64,000 nt of DNA from Brasilonema sp. CT11 (GTDB lineage: Bacteria > Cyanobacteriota > Cyanobacteriia > Cyanobacteriales > Nostocaceae). The DNA lies in the NCBI RefSeq assembly GCF_017982655.1, contig NZ_JABXYX010000005.1:1-64000 (forward strand). The letters run 5' to 3'. The position numbers were made by a program, and so were the translations under genes. A model generated the notes under the pieces. That model did not search any database. It saw only the letters and a list, made by a program, of their open reading frames with translations, and was not told the DNA's origin. Within the stretch, counting starts at the first letter, position 1. Every line of letters begins with the position of its first letter. Below, piece after piece: positions 27,890 through 35,986 of this stretch.

Positions 27890-28357
27890 TTATTTTAAAT
27901 TCAAAAACTTACTGAGGTCAAATTCCTCTTCTTCTCTTTCTTGTTTAAATCGTTCAGAACTAAGAATCAATAGAAGCCGCTCGGAATAATCTACCGCTCC
28001 ATGTAGTTCATTTTGCAAAATTTCCAGTCCACCGTTGGCATACTCTTCAAAAATATGAATGCGTTGTTCGTCAGCTACTTCATCATCACCTAGAACTTTA
28101 ATGTCTTTTATTTCGGTAATAGCCAATAAATTAATTAACAGAGCGAAGCTGCTAGTAAAATAATCTTGTCGTAGTGGAGATAAATCTTTAGCAATTCCCT
28201 CTAAAAGAACTCGCTTTTTATATTTTGCACCCAAAGCTGCTGCAAACACCATCACTTCTACATAAGTGTTAAAGGAACCAGTTGTGTCTTTTGATGCAAC
28301 TAAAGCTTTGACTAATTCAACCTTATCTTTAGCAATTTTGATTCTATTTGCAGCCAT
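27890..28357 (-). CDS. DNA phosphorothioation-associated protein 4-like
   Basis: 155 residues. The pattern KDKVELVKALVASKDTTG and YVEVMVFAAALGAKYKKR matches the small Dnd-associated family 4, whose members are near 150 residues. It is alpha-helical, with an acidic C-terminal tail (KQEREEEEFDLSKFL). Function is unknown; in other loci it accompanies Dnd restriction components. It is convergent with the AIPR-like gene and isolated from the SMC-like gene by about 1 kb of repeat-rich DNA. Confidence 0.75.
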   Translation of the reverse strand: MAANRIKIAKDKVELVKALVASKDTTGSFNTYVEVMVFAAALGAKYKKRVLLEGIAKDLSPLRQDYFTSSFALLINLLAITEIKDIKVLGDDEVADEQRIHIFEEYANGGLEILQNELHGAVDYSERLLLILSSERFKQEREEEEFDLSKFLNLK

Positions 28358-29354
28358 GATGTGGATATTTCTGTGGATATTTATTTTGTTGCAATTTTAA
28401 CTGAAAGCTTCTAGTGCTCACATTTATAACAACATTATTTTATACCAATAAAGCAGCGATACGCCTCTGGCATCTCTTGCTGTGCGCGATACGCGTAGCG
28501 TCAAGCCTGCGGCTTATCGCACTCTTTTCCCTCTGCGTCACGCCAGGTGCTTCAAGTCGGGAAACCCGCCCAACGCACTGGCTCCTCTGCGCCTCTGCGG
28601 TTCGTTTCTGTTAAAACTACGCCTAATATGATGTCGGGTAAATTACTTGTAATATGTCATTGCGTTAGCGTAGCGTGCCCGAAGGGCATACGCAACGAAG
28701 TGGAGTGAAGCAATCGCATGGGTTTGAGATTGCCACGCTACGCTACCGCTCCGCTCGCTGCGGACAAGTGATCATCCGGACTTGATATAATTCAAAAACT
28801 GAACATCTTCCTATTTGTGTTAATTAGCCTGACAACAGAGGCTTAACTCGCACTTTCTCCCTTGTGCATCCTGCACGTCTTTACTGTTTATTTCTCCAAA
28901 AGCAGTCTCAGCGCACTTCACAAAACTTTATGAAAACTGTCCACCATCTACATCACAAACTCTCCACGTGTGATAGTACAATAAAAGTAGAAACTTCCAC
29001 ATAGTGGTTCTCCAGGCATTAGGGTGATATGTTGTTAAGACAATCTACAGCTCAAAGGTTGTCAAAGTTAGGAAAAGTAAAGGCGCTCTGAGTTGATAGA
29101 GTCACAACAGAGGTGATGAGAACAGCGAGAGAAAAATTTTTAAAAAACCATTACCCAACATTCATGTAGTTCTTGAACTACCAAGAAGTGAATTTGTTGT
29201 ATTTCTTGCATCGGAAGCAACAACACTCTCTTTTTTTTTCTTTTGCATTCTCTACGCTTCTGGGGTTTATAACTTCTAACAACTCACGCAAAAACAATGT
29301 AGAGACGCGAGGTTTCGTGTCTCTATTTTGTGTTTATGTTTGAAATTTCAAAAA
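28358..29354. other. Repeat-rich intergenic region, no gene seen
   Basis: Nearly 1 kb without a credible gene. It includes a dispersed palindrome at 28486-28520, a second repeat-like block with GCGTTAGCGTAGCGTGCCC and inverted GCAATCGCATGGG-type arms (about 28660-28770), and AT-rich sequence to the end of the SMC-like gene. A 66-residue frame at 28414 is made of repeat sequence. The region separates two Dnd-associated genes that run in the same direction. Confidence 0.6.
28486..28520. repeat. Dispersed palindromic repeat (GCGATACGCG...TTATCGC family)
   Basis: A 35-base element beginning GCGATACGCGTAGCGTCAAG and ending GGCTTATCGC. Related elements occur in this window at 45439-45473 (reverse orientation) and 63827-63888 (with an extra middle segment). 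It is typical of short mobile dispersed repeats in cyanobacteria. Confidence 0.8.
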
Positions 29355-31427
29355 CTACCCTTCGCGCATCACCTCAATAATCTCTGTATACTCAAACTCA
29401 TTTGGACTTTGTCTCACCAAAGGATACCGTTCGCCACCCAACTCAATATAATCTTGTTCACACTCAGGCTTAGAAGAATAGTATGTCAGCACATATTCCC
29501 TACCAATTTTATCTGCCATTTCTTCTTCTACTTCACCTCGCCATTGTGTCTTAGTTACCAACACAATCAACTGGTTTGCTAATTTAGGAATTGTCTTTGC
29601 AATTTGTCGCCGAGAAATTTCATCCAAACTCCCAAAGGGTGAATCCATAACAATTGGGAAAGTGCTACTATCAGGAACCAGCAGGATTTTTTTCTTTTCA
29701 CTCCATTCCCGTACTCTATCGATAATGCTGGCAATAAAAGATAAACTGAGAATTTGATTTTCTCCTGTGGAAGCTGCAACTGGCATTTCGATACCTGCTG
29801 TATTCTCCACTAGCGTTAGTTCATATTTATCGCTAATTCTTGGAATATAAGGTGTAAACGAAATTTCGCTGAAGATTTCTTGTACTCGCTTTTCTAATTG
29901 CCAACGAAACTGCTTTTCTTGACGATTTCTAACTTCTGTTAACCGTTCAATAGCATCTTGAGTTGCGCTGATGCGTCGCTGCGCCAGTGCTTGTCTGTCT
30001 TCATTTAGTTTCTGCTTGGCGATTTGTTTTCTCAAACCTTCCAAGTCAGTTTTCAAGTTAGCAATTTGTTGCTGATTTGCACCTTGCTCTAATATGAACT
30101 CTCTAATTTTATCTTCAATTTCATCTAACCGCTTTTGTAAACTGCTGATTTCTTCATTTGCATCTTTTCGCAATCGCTCTTGAATATTATCTAACTCACC
30201 TTCCGTTTGTGATATACTTTGTCTGAACTGATTAATCCGTGCTTGCTCTCTATCAACTTCTTGCCAGAAACTAACTGCTTGCTTATCAATTTCATCAACT
30301 TGAGCACTCATGCGGATGGCTGTTTCTTCCACAATTGAAGAACCCGCTTTATCTAATAATTTGATCACATTCTCGTGTGAGTGAGTTCCTTGGCGTAAGT
30401 CTGCACCACAAATACAGCGTTGAGAGTCGAGTAATTCATTTACAAATTCCCGTGAAATGCCAGAGGTTAACTCGCCTCGCTGCTTCAAATCATCTATAAT
30501 TTCTCGAAATTGTGCTGTGTTTTGTGAAACTAATATGGTATAACCGCGTCCAGAAATTGCTTTTTTAATAGCGTCCCTACTTTCTTTGAGATTTTCCTGA
30601 TTAGATGCTTTTTGTTTTTCTAATTCTTGGCGTCTTTCTTCTAATTCCTTGGCAGTACTGAGTTCTCTTAAACGGTTGCTTGTCTCTTTTTTAAAAGTTT
30701 CTTGATATTCTAACTCTTGTTTAATTTCTGTTTGTCGCTTTGTGATGCGTTCAATTTCCAGTTCGAGAGTGTTTTGCTGTTTCAAAAGCTGTTTAATTTC
30801 TGAATCACCAATTATCCTTAACTCATTGTCCAGAGTTTTTTTGGCTTCCTTTAAGTGATTGATGGAACGGTTAATGACTTCTACGCCTAAAAAAATCTTT
30901 GTGGCTTCCGCAATTTCAGCTTTTTTGTCAGAACGAACAATCTCTTCAATGCGTTCACCATCAAAGAAGAAATATTGATGTAAACTAATGGGTAAGATTT
31001 GCCCAATCACGTCTTCTGGTTGCTGAGGTGGAAAATACCAGCGTCCATCATCCCCAGCTACCTGCATACGCAATTCTGTTTTGGTAACGTTGAAGTCGCT
31101 TTCATTTTTATAAACTCGGCATATGCGTTTTACATTGTAGCGTTTGCCGTCATGTTCCCACTCTACCTCTACCCAACATTCTACAGTTTGTCCAGGTTTC
31201 GCTTCGGCGATCGCACGTTTATTAACTAATTGTTCAGTCGATGCGAAAGCTGCACTAAATTTCTCATACAACACCCAAGTAAACGCATTCAACAGACTCG
31301 TTTTTCCTGAACCATTATTACCGTGAATGATTGTTGTGTTGCAAGTCTCTCCTCCTGCAAGAATCATTTCTGGTGTCTTGCCATAAAAAGAGCGAAAGTT
31401 ACAAAGCTTCATAGAAGTCAGCTTCAT
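29355..31427 (-). CDS. Rad50/SMC-like ATPase of the Dnd island
   Basis: 690 residues. Walker A is HGNNGSGKTSLLNAF (about 34-48), and FFFDGERIEEIVRSDK matches the DndD/SMC-like family. A long coiled coil covers about 195-530, with a hook-like RCICGADL near residue 337. The C-terminal lobe has STGENQILSLSF and FPIVMDSPFGSLDE. It resembles DndD at both ends but is a separate paralogue. The place beside a Dnd restriction-type helicase suggests a role in sensing or cutting unmodified DNA. It overlaps the upstream 57-residue ORF by four bases (ATGA). Confidence 0.82.
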   Translation of the reverse strand: MKLTSMKLCNFRSFYGKTPEMILAGGETCNTTIIHGNNGSGKTSLLNAFTWVLYEKFSAAFASTEQLVNKRAIAEAKPGQTVECWVEVEWEHDGKRYNVKRICRVYKNESDFNVTKTELRMQVAGDDGRWYFPPQQPEDVIGQILPISLHQYFFFDGERIEEIVRSDKKAEIAEATKIFLGVEVINRSINHLKEAKKTLDNELRIIGDSEIKQLLKQQNTLELEIERITKRQTEIKQELEYQETFKKETSNRLRELSTAKELEERRQELEKQKASNQENLKESRDAIKKAISGRGYTILVSQNTAQFREIIDDLKQRGELTSGISREFVNELLDSQRCICGADLRQGTHSHENVIKLLDKAGSSIVEETAIRMSAQVDEIDKQAVSFWQEVDREQARINQFRQSISQTEGELDNIQERLRKDANEEISSLQKRLDEIEDKIREFILEQGANQQQIANLKTDLEGLRKQIAKQKLNEDRQALAQRRISATQDAIERLTEVRNRQEKQFRWQLEKRVQEIFSEISFTPYIPRISDKYELTLVENTAGIEMPVAASTGENQILSLSFIASIIDRVREWSEKKKILLVPDSSTFPIVMDSPFGSLDEISRRQIAKTIPKLANQLIVLVTKTQWRGEVEEEMADKIGREYVLTYYSSKPECEQDYIELGGERYPLVRQSPNEFEYTEIIEVMREG

Positions 31428-31597
31428 CGCACTGCTTCCTTCACAATCGCCAGAATATCATCATTAATATGGCTATTAATTTTCTTATCTAGTCTACTTT
31501 TCTCCAACTGCCACACACGATCAATTATTTGCCGTACTTCTGGTGGAGCACTAAGAATTGGTTCTTGAACATAATCAATATGAGTTTCTTTTGTCAT
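31424..31597 (-). CDS. Small 57-residue protein coupled to the SMC-like ATPase
   Basis: ATG at 31597, beginning MTKETHIDYVQEPIL and ending DDILAIVKEAVR. Its TGA overlaps the ATG of the ATPase gene in an ATGA arrangement, a strong sign of translational coupling. It is helical and charged, with no membrane segment and no recognised domain. It could be a small regulatory subunit of the ATPase, much as short partners accompany other SMC-like defence ATPases; that is inference. Confidence 0.72.
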   Translation of the reverse strand: MTKETHIDYVQEPILSAPPEVRQIIDRVWQLEKSRLDKKINSHINDDILAIVKEAVR

Positions 31598-31913
31598 CTG
31601 ACTTTTGAAATATAATTTTTATATCCTCTCATACTATATGGTCTCACAATTATCAGTCAAGACACTATAAGAGTTATCGAACCGCCAAGACGCCAAGGAC
31701 GCCAAGAGAAGAGAGAAGAGGGAATTTCACTAAACATTTAGGACTGCTACAGCTTTCCTAAGTAGGATGTTCACACCCTCCTTTTCTTTCTTTCTTTTCT
31801 TTGCGCCCTACCCTGCGGGAAGCCGCTGCGCGTCTACGCGTTCTTTGCGGTTCGTTTTTTTGTTCACGACTTATTTAGGATTGCTATATGTGTCTTTGCG
31901 GGAGATTTAAAAA
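31598..31913. other. Intergenic gap between helicase and small ORF
   Basis: About 316 bases. Tandem ACGCCAAG-type units lie near 31685-31710, and pyrimidine-rich sequence follows to about 31860. A promoter for the small ORF/ATPase pair must lie here, but no clear boxes were identified. No gene is seen. Confidence 0.5.
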
Positions 31914-33392
31914 TCAAATATCTAATAAACCGTATCGCTTTTGTAAGTCGAGTAACTTTATCCTCGCTTCACCAGCGTTATCAGCTAAATCAGCAAACTC
32001 AACCAATCTCAGTAATTCCTTTCTCAATAAATTGCGTTCGACTTCTAGAGTTTTTCTATCTAAATCAGGGGGTAAAACAATCATGTCAAAAATTGTGGCA
32101 CGTTCCTTTCCTGGATGTGGACGCAAAACTCTTCCGCGCCGTTGAATGAATTGGCGGGGATTAGCTGAACTTGCCAAAATCACCGCTGTTTTAATTGCTG
32201 GAATATCTACCCCTTCATCTAAACAGCGAATTGCTACTAAACCTTGCAATTCACCACTTTCAAATTGACGCCGTAAAACTTCTCTTTCTTCTATAGATGT
32301 TTGGGATGTGTAGGTACTTACTTTATAACCCAGTTCTATCCCTAGAGTTTTGACGACAGCTTTGAGTTGGCGTAAGCTAGAACGTTCTCCAACTTCTTGT
32401 GAACCATCACTACAATAGAAAAGTGTATGAGTTGTTTCCCGACGAGTTAACATTAACTCGCGCAAGGCGCTTAACTTATTTTCTGCTGCACCAATTAACC
32501 TTGCTCTTTGCATCAATAACGGCTTCAAATCTTCGTTATCTTCAAAATCTGCTAATTCAACGTTTTCCCGTTCTCGATATAACAGTGCCCGTCCAATTTT
32601 TTGTGTTAATTTAGCATAAGCACGGCTTTCGATGTCTGTTAATTCTACTAATATAGGATAATAAAGATAATGTACTAAAGCACCTTGAGTGATAGCATCT
32701 CTTAAGGTAAACTCTGGTTTGAGAACAGGACCGAAATAATCAAATAAAGATTGGGTTCCACCTTCATCAAAATACCTTTCTGGTGTAGCTGATAAAGCCA
32801 GTCGCAACCCAACGCGACGAGGTAAACTTTCTTCTAACTTGGGTGCACCTAAGTTATGTGCCTCGTCTCCAATAATGAGAGTTTTTTCCGGAAAATATTT
32901 GAGTTGAGATTGAAAGCCATCCCCCATTAAAGTAGAGTTGCTGGTAATAACTGTAAGAAACGGTTGGGAACCAGAACGCACATTATAAAGTTGTGTGGAA
33001 AGTTGACTCTGCCAATTGTGTAAACTCTCAAAAGCTAAAATAGGTTGCAAATTAAATTTTGCACATTCTCGCGCCCATTGCGTGACAAGATGTCGATAGG
33101 GACAAACGACGAGCAAGACTTGCAAGTTAATTTGCTTGTATAATTCACAGGCGATCGCCAGCGCTGTAATTGTCTTCCCACTACCAGTCGCCATTTTCAG
33201 CGTACCTCTACCGTTGTTGGCAAACCAGTTATTAACGGCTTGTCGCTGATACCCTCGCAGTTGCAGAGATGGTGGCATTTTAGGGCATCCTGGTAATGGT
33301 TGTGTATGATAACCACCTCTACTTTCGCCTACAAACGGTAATTTTAATTTGAACGTGGCTGTTTGCTTAACTTGATTTTTTATCAAATACAT
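31914..33392 (-). CDS. DNA phosphorothioation system restriction-family helicase
   Basis: 492 residues, superfamily 2 helicase. Motif I is KMATGSGKTITALAIA (about 66), motif II is GDEAHN (about 175), motif III is ALSATPER, motif V is IRCLDEGVDIP and motif VI is QFIQRRGRVLRPHPGKE. The N-terminus LRGYQRQAVNNW is a Q-motif-like entry. The pattern fits the TIGR04095-type Dnd restriction enzymes, which are helicase-like proteins found with dnd genes. No separate nuclease motif is seen, so a partner (SMC-like ATPase or AIPR protein) might supply cleavage. It runs leftward toward the ATPase. Confidence 0.83.
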   Translation of the reverse strand: MYLIKNQVKQTATFKLKLPFVGESRGGYHTQPLPGCPKMPPSLQLRGYQRQAVNNWFANNGRGTLKMATGSGKTITALAIACELYKQINLQVLLVVCPYRHLVTQWARECAKFNLQPILAFESLHNWQSQLSTQLYNVRSGSQPFLTVITSNSTLMGDGFQSQLKYFPEKTLIIGDEAHNLGAPKLEESLPRRVGLRLALSATPERYFDEGGTQSLFDYFGPVLKPEFTLRDAITQGALVHYLYYPILVELTDIESRAYAKLTQKIGRALLYRERENVELADFEDNEDLKPLLMQRARLIGAAENKLSALRELMLTRRETTHTLFYCSDGSQEVGERSSLRQLKAVVKTLGIELGYKVSTYTSQTSIEEREVLRRQFESGELQGLVAIRCLDEGVDIPAIKTAVILASSANPRQFIQRRGRVLRPHPGKERATIFDMIVLPPDLDRKTLEVERNLLRKELLRLVEFADLADNAGEARIKLLDLQKRYGLLDI

Positions 33393-33484
33393 AAAATCAG
33401 GGTAGTGGTGAGTGGAAAGATGAAGAGGATCAAGGGGATGAGGAAATTATTTCCCTCATCTCCCCGATCCCCTTTCTCTATCTA

Positions 33485-34090
33485 TCAGTTGTAACTGCGC
33501 CAAATGGCGACAAGCGAACCTTGTACCTGTACTTGAGTAGCGTTAACCTCAATTGGATTGTATTTAGGGTTTGCAGGTTTGAGGGTAATGCGATCGCCGC
33601 TTCGATAAAACCGCTTCAAAGTCGTACCAATGCTATCGACTCTGGCGGCGACGATAGTCCCATTTTTTAGTTGATCTGGTTCTAGTACTGGACGCAAAAA
33701 TACCAAATCTCCCTCCACAATCGAATCTTCAATCATGCTGTCACCAGTTACCCGCAAAGCATATGCTTGGGGAGGTAATGACAAATGAGCTATATCTATA
33801 TTTTCTACAGCTTCAGTGAAAGGTTCGATTAATCCACCAGCGGCGATCGTTCCCAAAATTGGTACACCTTGTTTTAACGCTTGTAGAACTCTAATTGTCC
33901 GTGCTTTACCTTCATTCCATTCAATGTACCCCTTATTGCGTAAATGTTCCAAGCGACTTTGAATTGGTGCAGGCGATTTTAAATTCATCGCTTGCATCAT
34001 TTGTCGAATCGAAGGTGAATGCTGGTGTTGTCGTATATATTCTGCCAGCCATTCGTAAAGTTCTTTTTGAGCTTCTGTCAGACGTTCCAT
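33485..34090 (-). CDS. lexA: LexA repressor
   Basis: About 201 residues from the ATG at 34090 (MERLTEAQKELYEWL); an in-frame upstream ATG at 34114 would add eight. A winged-helix DNA-binding domain (about 1-65) is followed by the peptidase domain: cleavage site AAGG (about 82), Ser in VTGDSMIED (about 117) and Lys in GTTLKRF (about 158). All self-cleavage residues are present, so classical RecA-induced SOS control is possible, unlike in some unicellular cyanobacteria. A consensus SOS box lies just upstream, implying autoregulation. Confidence 0.94.
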   Translation of the reverse strand: MERLTEAQKELYEWLAEYIRQHQHSPSIRQMMQAMNLKSPAPIQSRLEHLRNKGYIEWNEGKARTIRVLQALKQGVPILGTIAAGGLIEPFTEAVENIDIAHLSLPPQAYALRVTGDSMIEDSIVEGDLVFLRPVLEPDQLKNGTIVAARVDSIGTTLKRFYRSGDRITLKPANPKYNPIEVNATQVQVQGSLVAIWRSYN

Positions 34091-34122
34091 AAATTTGTAG
34101 GGAGGTAAATACAAATGCTTCT

Positions 34123-34136
34123 AGAACATTAGTACT
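34123..34136 (-). promoter_or_regulatory. SOS box (LexA operator) upstream of lexA
   Basis: On the minus strand the 14-mer AGTACTAATGTTCT matches the cyanobacterial SOS-box consensus RGTACNNNDGTWCB at every position. It lies 33 bases before the lexA ATG, where a repressor would cover the promoter. Confidence 0.82.
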
Positions 34137-34250
34137 ACAAAAAACCTCCCTACGCACTATTTATTTTAGATATTTTGATGAATTGCGATCAGAACAGAGA
34201 ATAAATCAGTCAATAAGCCAGTAAAAATATAACTATTTCTGACTCACAAC

Positions 34251-35177
34251 TTAAAATTCTTCTGCCCCTAAGAAGCTTGCAAGTAAAGCTTTTTGAGCGT
34301 GCATCCGATTTTCAGCTTGATCCCAAATACGCGACGCAGATCCTTCCATAACCTCATCAGTAATTTCTTCACCACGATGGGCTGGTAAACAGTGTAAAAC
34401 AATTGCCTCGCTTTGAGCAAGACTCATCAGTTGTTCATTTACTTGATAAGGTTGAAAAATAGGCATTCTATTGTCTGCTTCTTGTTCTTGCCCCATACTT
34501 GCCCAAACATCAGTGTAAATGACATGAGAACCTTTTGTTGCAATTTCTGGGTCATTAGTTAAGAGGACTTCAGTTTTATTGGCTGCAATAGAACGTGCTG
34601 TTTCTACAATTGCTGCATTTGGTTCAAATCCATTTGGTGTGGCAATTCTCACATTCATTCCTACCAAAGCGCAACCCAATAACAGGGAATTTGCCACATT
34701 ATTCCCATCCCCTACATAAGTCAAAGTCAATCCAGAAAAAGTGCCAAAGCATTCTTGCACTGTCATCAAATCAGCCAAGACTTGACAAGGATGTTCTAAA
34801 TCAGTCAGAGCATTAATCACAGGAATTTTGGCAGAATTCGCAAAAACTTGCAATTCCTGCTGTGCAAAGGTACGAATCGCTAAAATATCGAGATATCTAT
34901 CCAGAACCCGCGCTGTATCCTGCAGTGGTTCCCCGCGACTAACTTGAGTCACATTGGGATTGAGATCAATTACCTGTCCACCCAGTTGGTACATTGCGAC
35001 AGTAAAACTGACTCGTGTCCGAGTTGAAGCCTTTGAGAACAACAGCCCTAACACTTTATGACATCGCAATCTCAGCTTTTGTGATTTTAGCCGAGATGCC
35101 ATTTGCAGAAGTTCTAGAACTTCCGTTGGACTAAAGTCTGCCAGACTTAATAAATCCCGTCCGATCAACGCTGCCAT
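34251..35177 (-). CDS. argF: Ornithine carbamoyltransferase
   Basis: 308 residues, the standard length. The carbamoyl-phosphate loop is STRTRVSF (about 52), HPCQVLADL (about 127) is the second carbamoyl-phosphate contact, and HCLPAHRGEEI (about 262) carries the ornithine-site Cys. It makes citrulline from ornithine and carbamoyl phosphate in arginine synthesis. It is a core chromosomal gene and marks the boundary before the mobile region. The sequence between it and the tRNA is AT-rich. Confidence 0.96.
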   Translation of the reverse strand: MAALIGRDLLSLADFSPTEVLELLQMASRLKSQKLRLRCHKVLGLLFSKASTRTRVSFTVAMYQLGGQVIDLNPNVTQVSRGEPLQDTARVLDRYLDILAIRTFAQQELQVFANSAKIPVINALTDLEHPCQVLADLMTVQECFGTFSGLTLTYVGDGNNVANSLLLGCALVGMNVRIATPNGFEPNAAIVETARSIAANKTEVLLTNDPEIATKGSHVIYTDVWASMGQEQEADNRMPIFQPYQVNEQLMSLAQSEAIVLHCLPAHRGEEITDEVMEGSASRIWDQAENRMHAQKALLASFLGAEEF

Positions 35178-35536
35178 GCTTGTTGCTCTACAAAGAACAC
35201 TTTTGTCTTTCTGTTTGGTGTACCCAGCCGTGTCAAAAAATTTTGCCTTAAAACTACACCAGATATATTTATGTCTAGCCCATAATTTTAAGGTGGCTTT
35301 GGTATATCACTAGTTTATCAATATCGTCAGTGAAAAGAATCACAAGTTTGTTTGATTTTCATTACACCCAGAGCGCCTGAAAGTATTTTTCTAGGTTGCG
35401 AAATCGGCAGTATGATAGACATGACGTATTTCCAGAGAGATTTGGACAACAATAACTCTTCACACTAGTATATTGTCAAATCAGCTTGCCTATGGTATAG
35501 TCATAACTTAGTGTGATGTTCAAAAAAGACAAGTAT
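35178..35536. other. Intergenic region between argF and tRNA-Thr
   Basis: About 360 bases holding the leftward argF promoter and the rightward tRNA promoter. No gene is seen. The tRNA promoter is listed separately. Confidence 0.6.
35473..35501 (+). promoter_or_regulatory. Predicted sigma70 promoter of tRNA-Thr
   Basis: A TTGTCA -35 element (35473-35478) and a TATAGT -10 element (35496-35501) are separated by 17 bases. Transcription would start near 35508, about 29 bases before the tRNA. Confidence 0.65.
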
Positions 35537-35608
35537 GCCAGCATAGCACAGTGGTAGTGCATCCGACTTGTAATCGGAAGGTCGTCGGTTCAAATCCGAT
35601 TGCTGGCT
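35537..35608 (+). tRNA. trnT-UGU: tRNA-Thr (anticodon UGU)
   Basis: A 72-base cloverleaf. The acceptor stem is GCCAGCA/TGCTGGC, the D arm GCAC/GTGC, the anticodon stem TCCGA/TCGGA with loop CTTGTAA (anticodon TGT), and the T arm GTCGG/CCGAT with loop TTCAAAT. CCA is not encoded. The T-arm half from 35587 matches the homing guide of the adjacent CRISPR-associated transposon, and GTC just before it (35584-35586) fits the type V-K PAM. The gene itself is intact, so insertion next to it is harmless to the host. Confidence 0.95.
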
Positions 35609-35647
35609 TTTGTGGTTTAGATTAACATATTATTTGCCGTCGTTAAC

Positions 35648-35776
35648 AGATTTGTACATTCACAAATTAAATGTCGCTGTTCACAAATTAACGTCGCATT
35701 TCACAAATTGATGTCGTATTCCACAAATTAACGTCGCATATGCATTCTCTGTAGCCGTTAACAAATTAAATGTCGC
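35648..35776. mobile_element. CAST transposon end with TnsB-type repeats, next to tRNA-Thr
   Basis: The element begins TGTACATTCACAAATTAAA at 35653. It carries five iterated sites of the form CACAAATTAA(A)TGTCGC or CACAAATTAACGTCGC at about 35661, 35682, 35702, 35722 and 35761. This matches the known ends of type V-K CASTs, which start TGTACA and carry repeated TnsB sites with TGTCG. The five bases before it (AGATT, 35648-35652) are the expected target duplication, to be found again at the other end. The end lies 66 bases from the PAM of the tRNA target. I do not assign it as left or right end. Confidence 0.85.
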
Positions 35777-35883
35777 TTACTTTGATTTTGATTTAGCTGT
35801 ACAAGGATTGCTATAGCAAAGTTGCTACAAGCAAAGTTAGTACGTAGCCTAATATTTTAACCTTAAATAAGGTATTCCAAACA

Positions 35884-35916
35884 AAGCAGACGGATTTGAA
35901 CCCTTTCAACCCATCC
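35884..35916 (-). ncRNA. Delocalised homing crRNA of the V-K CAST
   Basis: On the minus strand a truncated repeat GGATGGGTTGAAAG (35916-35903) is followed by a guide that starts GGTTCAAATCCG at 35902. The first 12 bases match tRNA-Thr at 35587-35598 exactly, and 16 of the first 18 match, with mismatches at positions 13 and 14. A GTC PAM precedes the protospacer. The placement beyond the distal end of the array and the shortened repeat are the known features of V-K homing guides that target tRNA genes. Confidence 0.85.
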
Positions 35917-35986
35917 AATTTTAAAAAATATAAGTAAATCCCTGTTCGTATATTTCTACTTGGCTAAAATATTTTGACAGCAATTC

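Noticed and set aside
28414-28614. 66-residue ORF in the Dnd island gap
   Set aside because: It consists of dispersed-repeat DNA and has no ribosome site.
29355-31427. Second dndD
   Set aside because: Similar ATPase ends but a different coiled coil and a CxC hook; the 20257-22254 gene has the standard dndC-D-E position.
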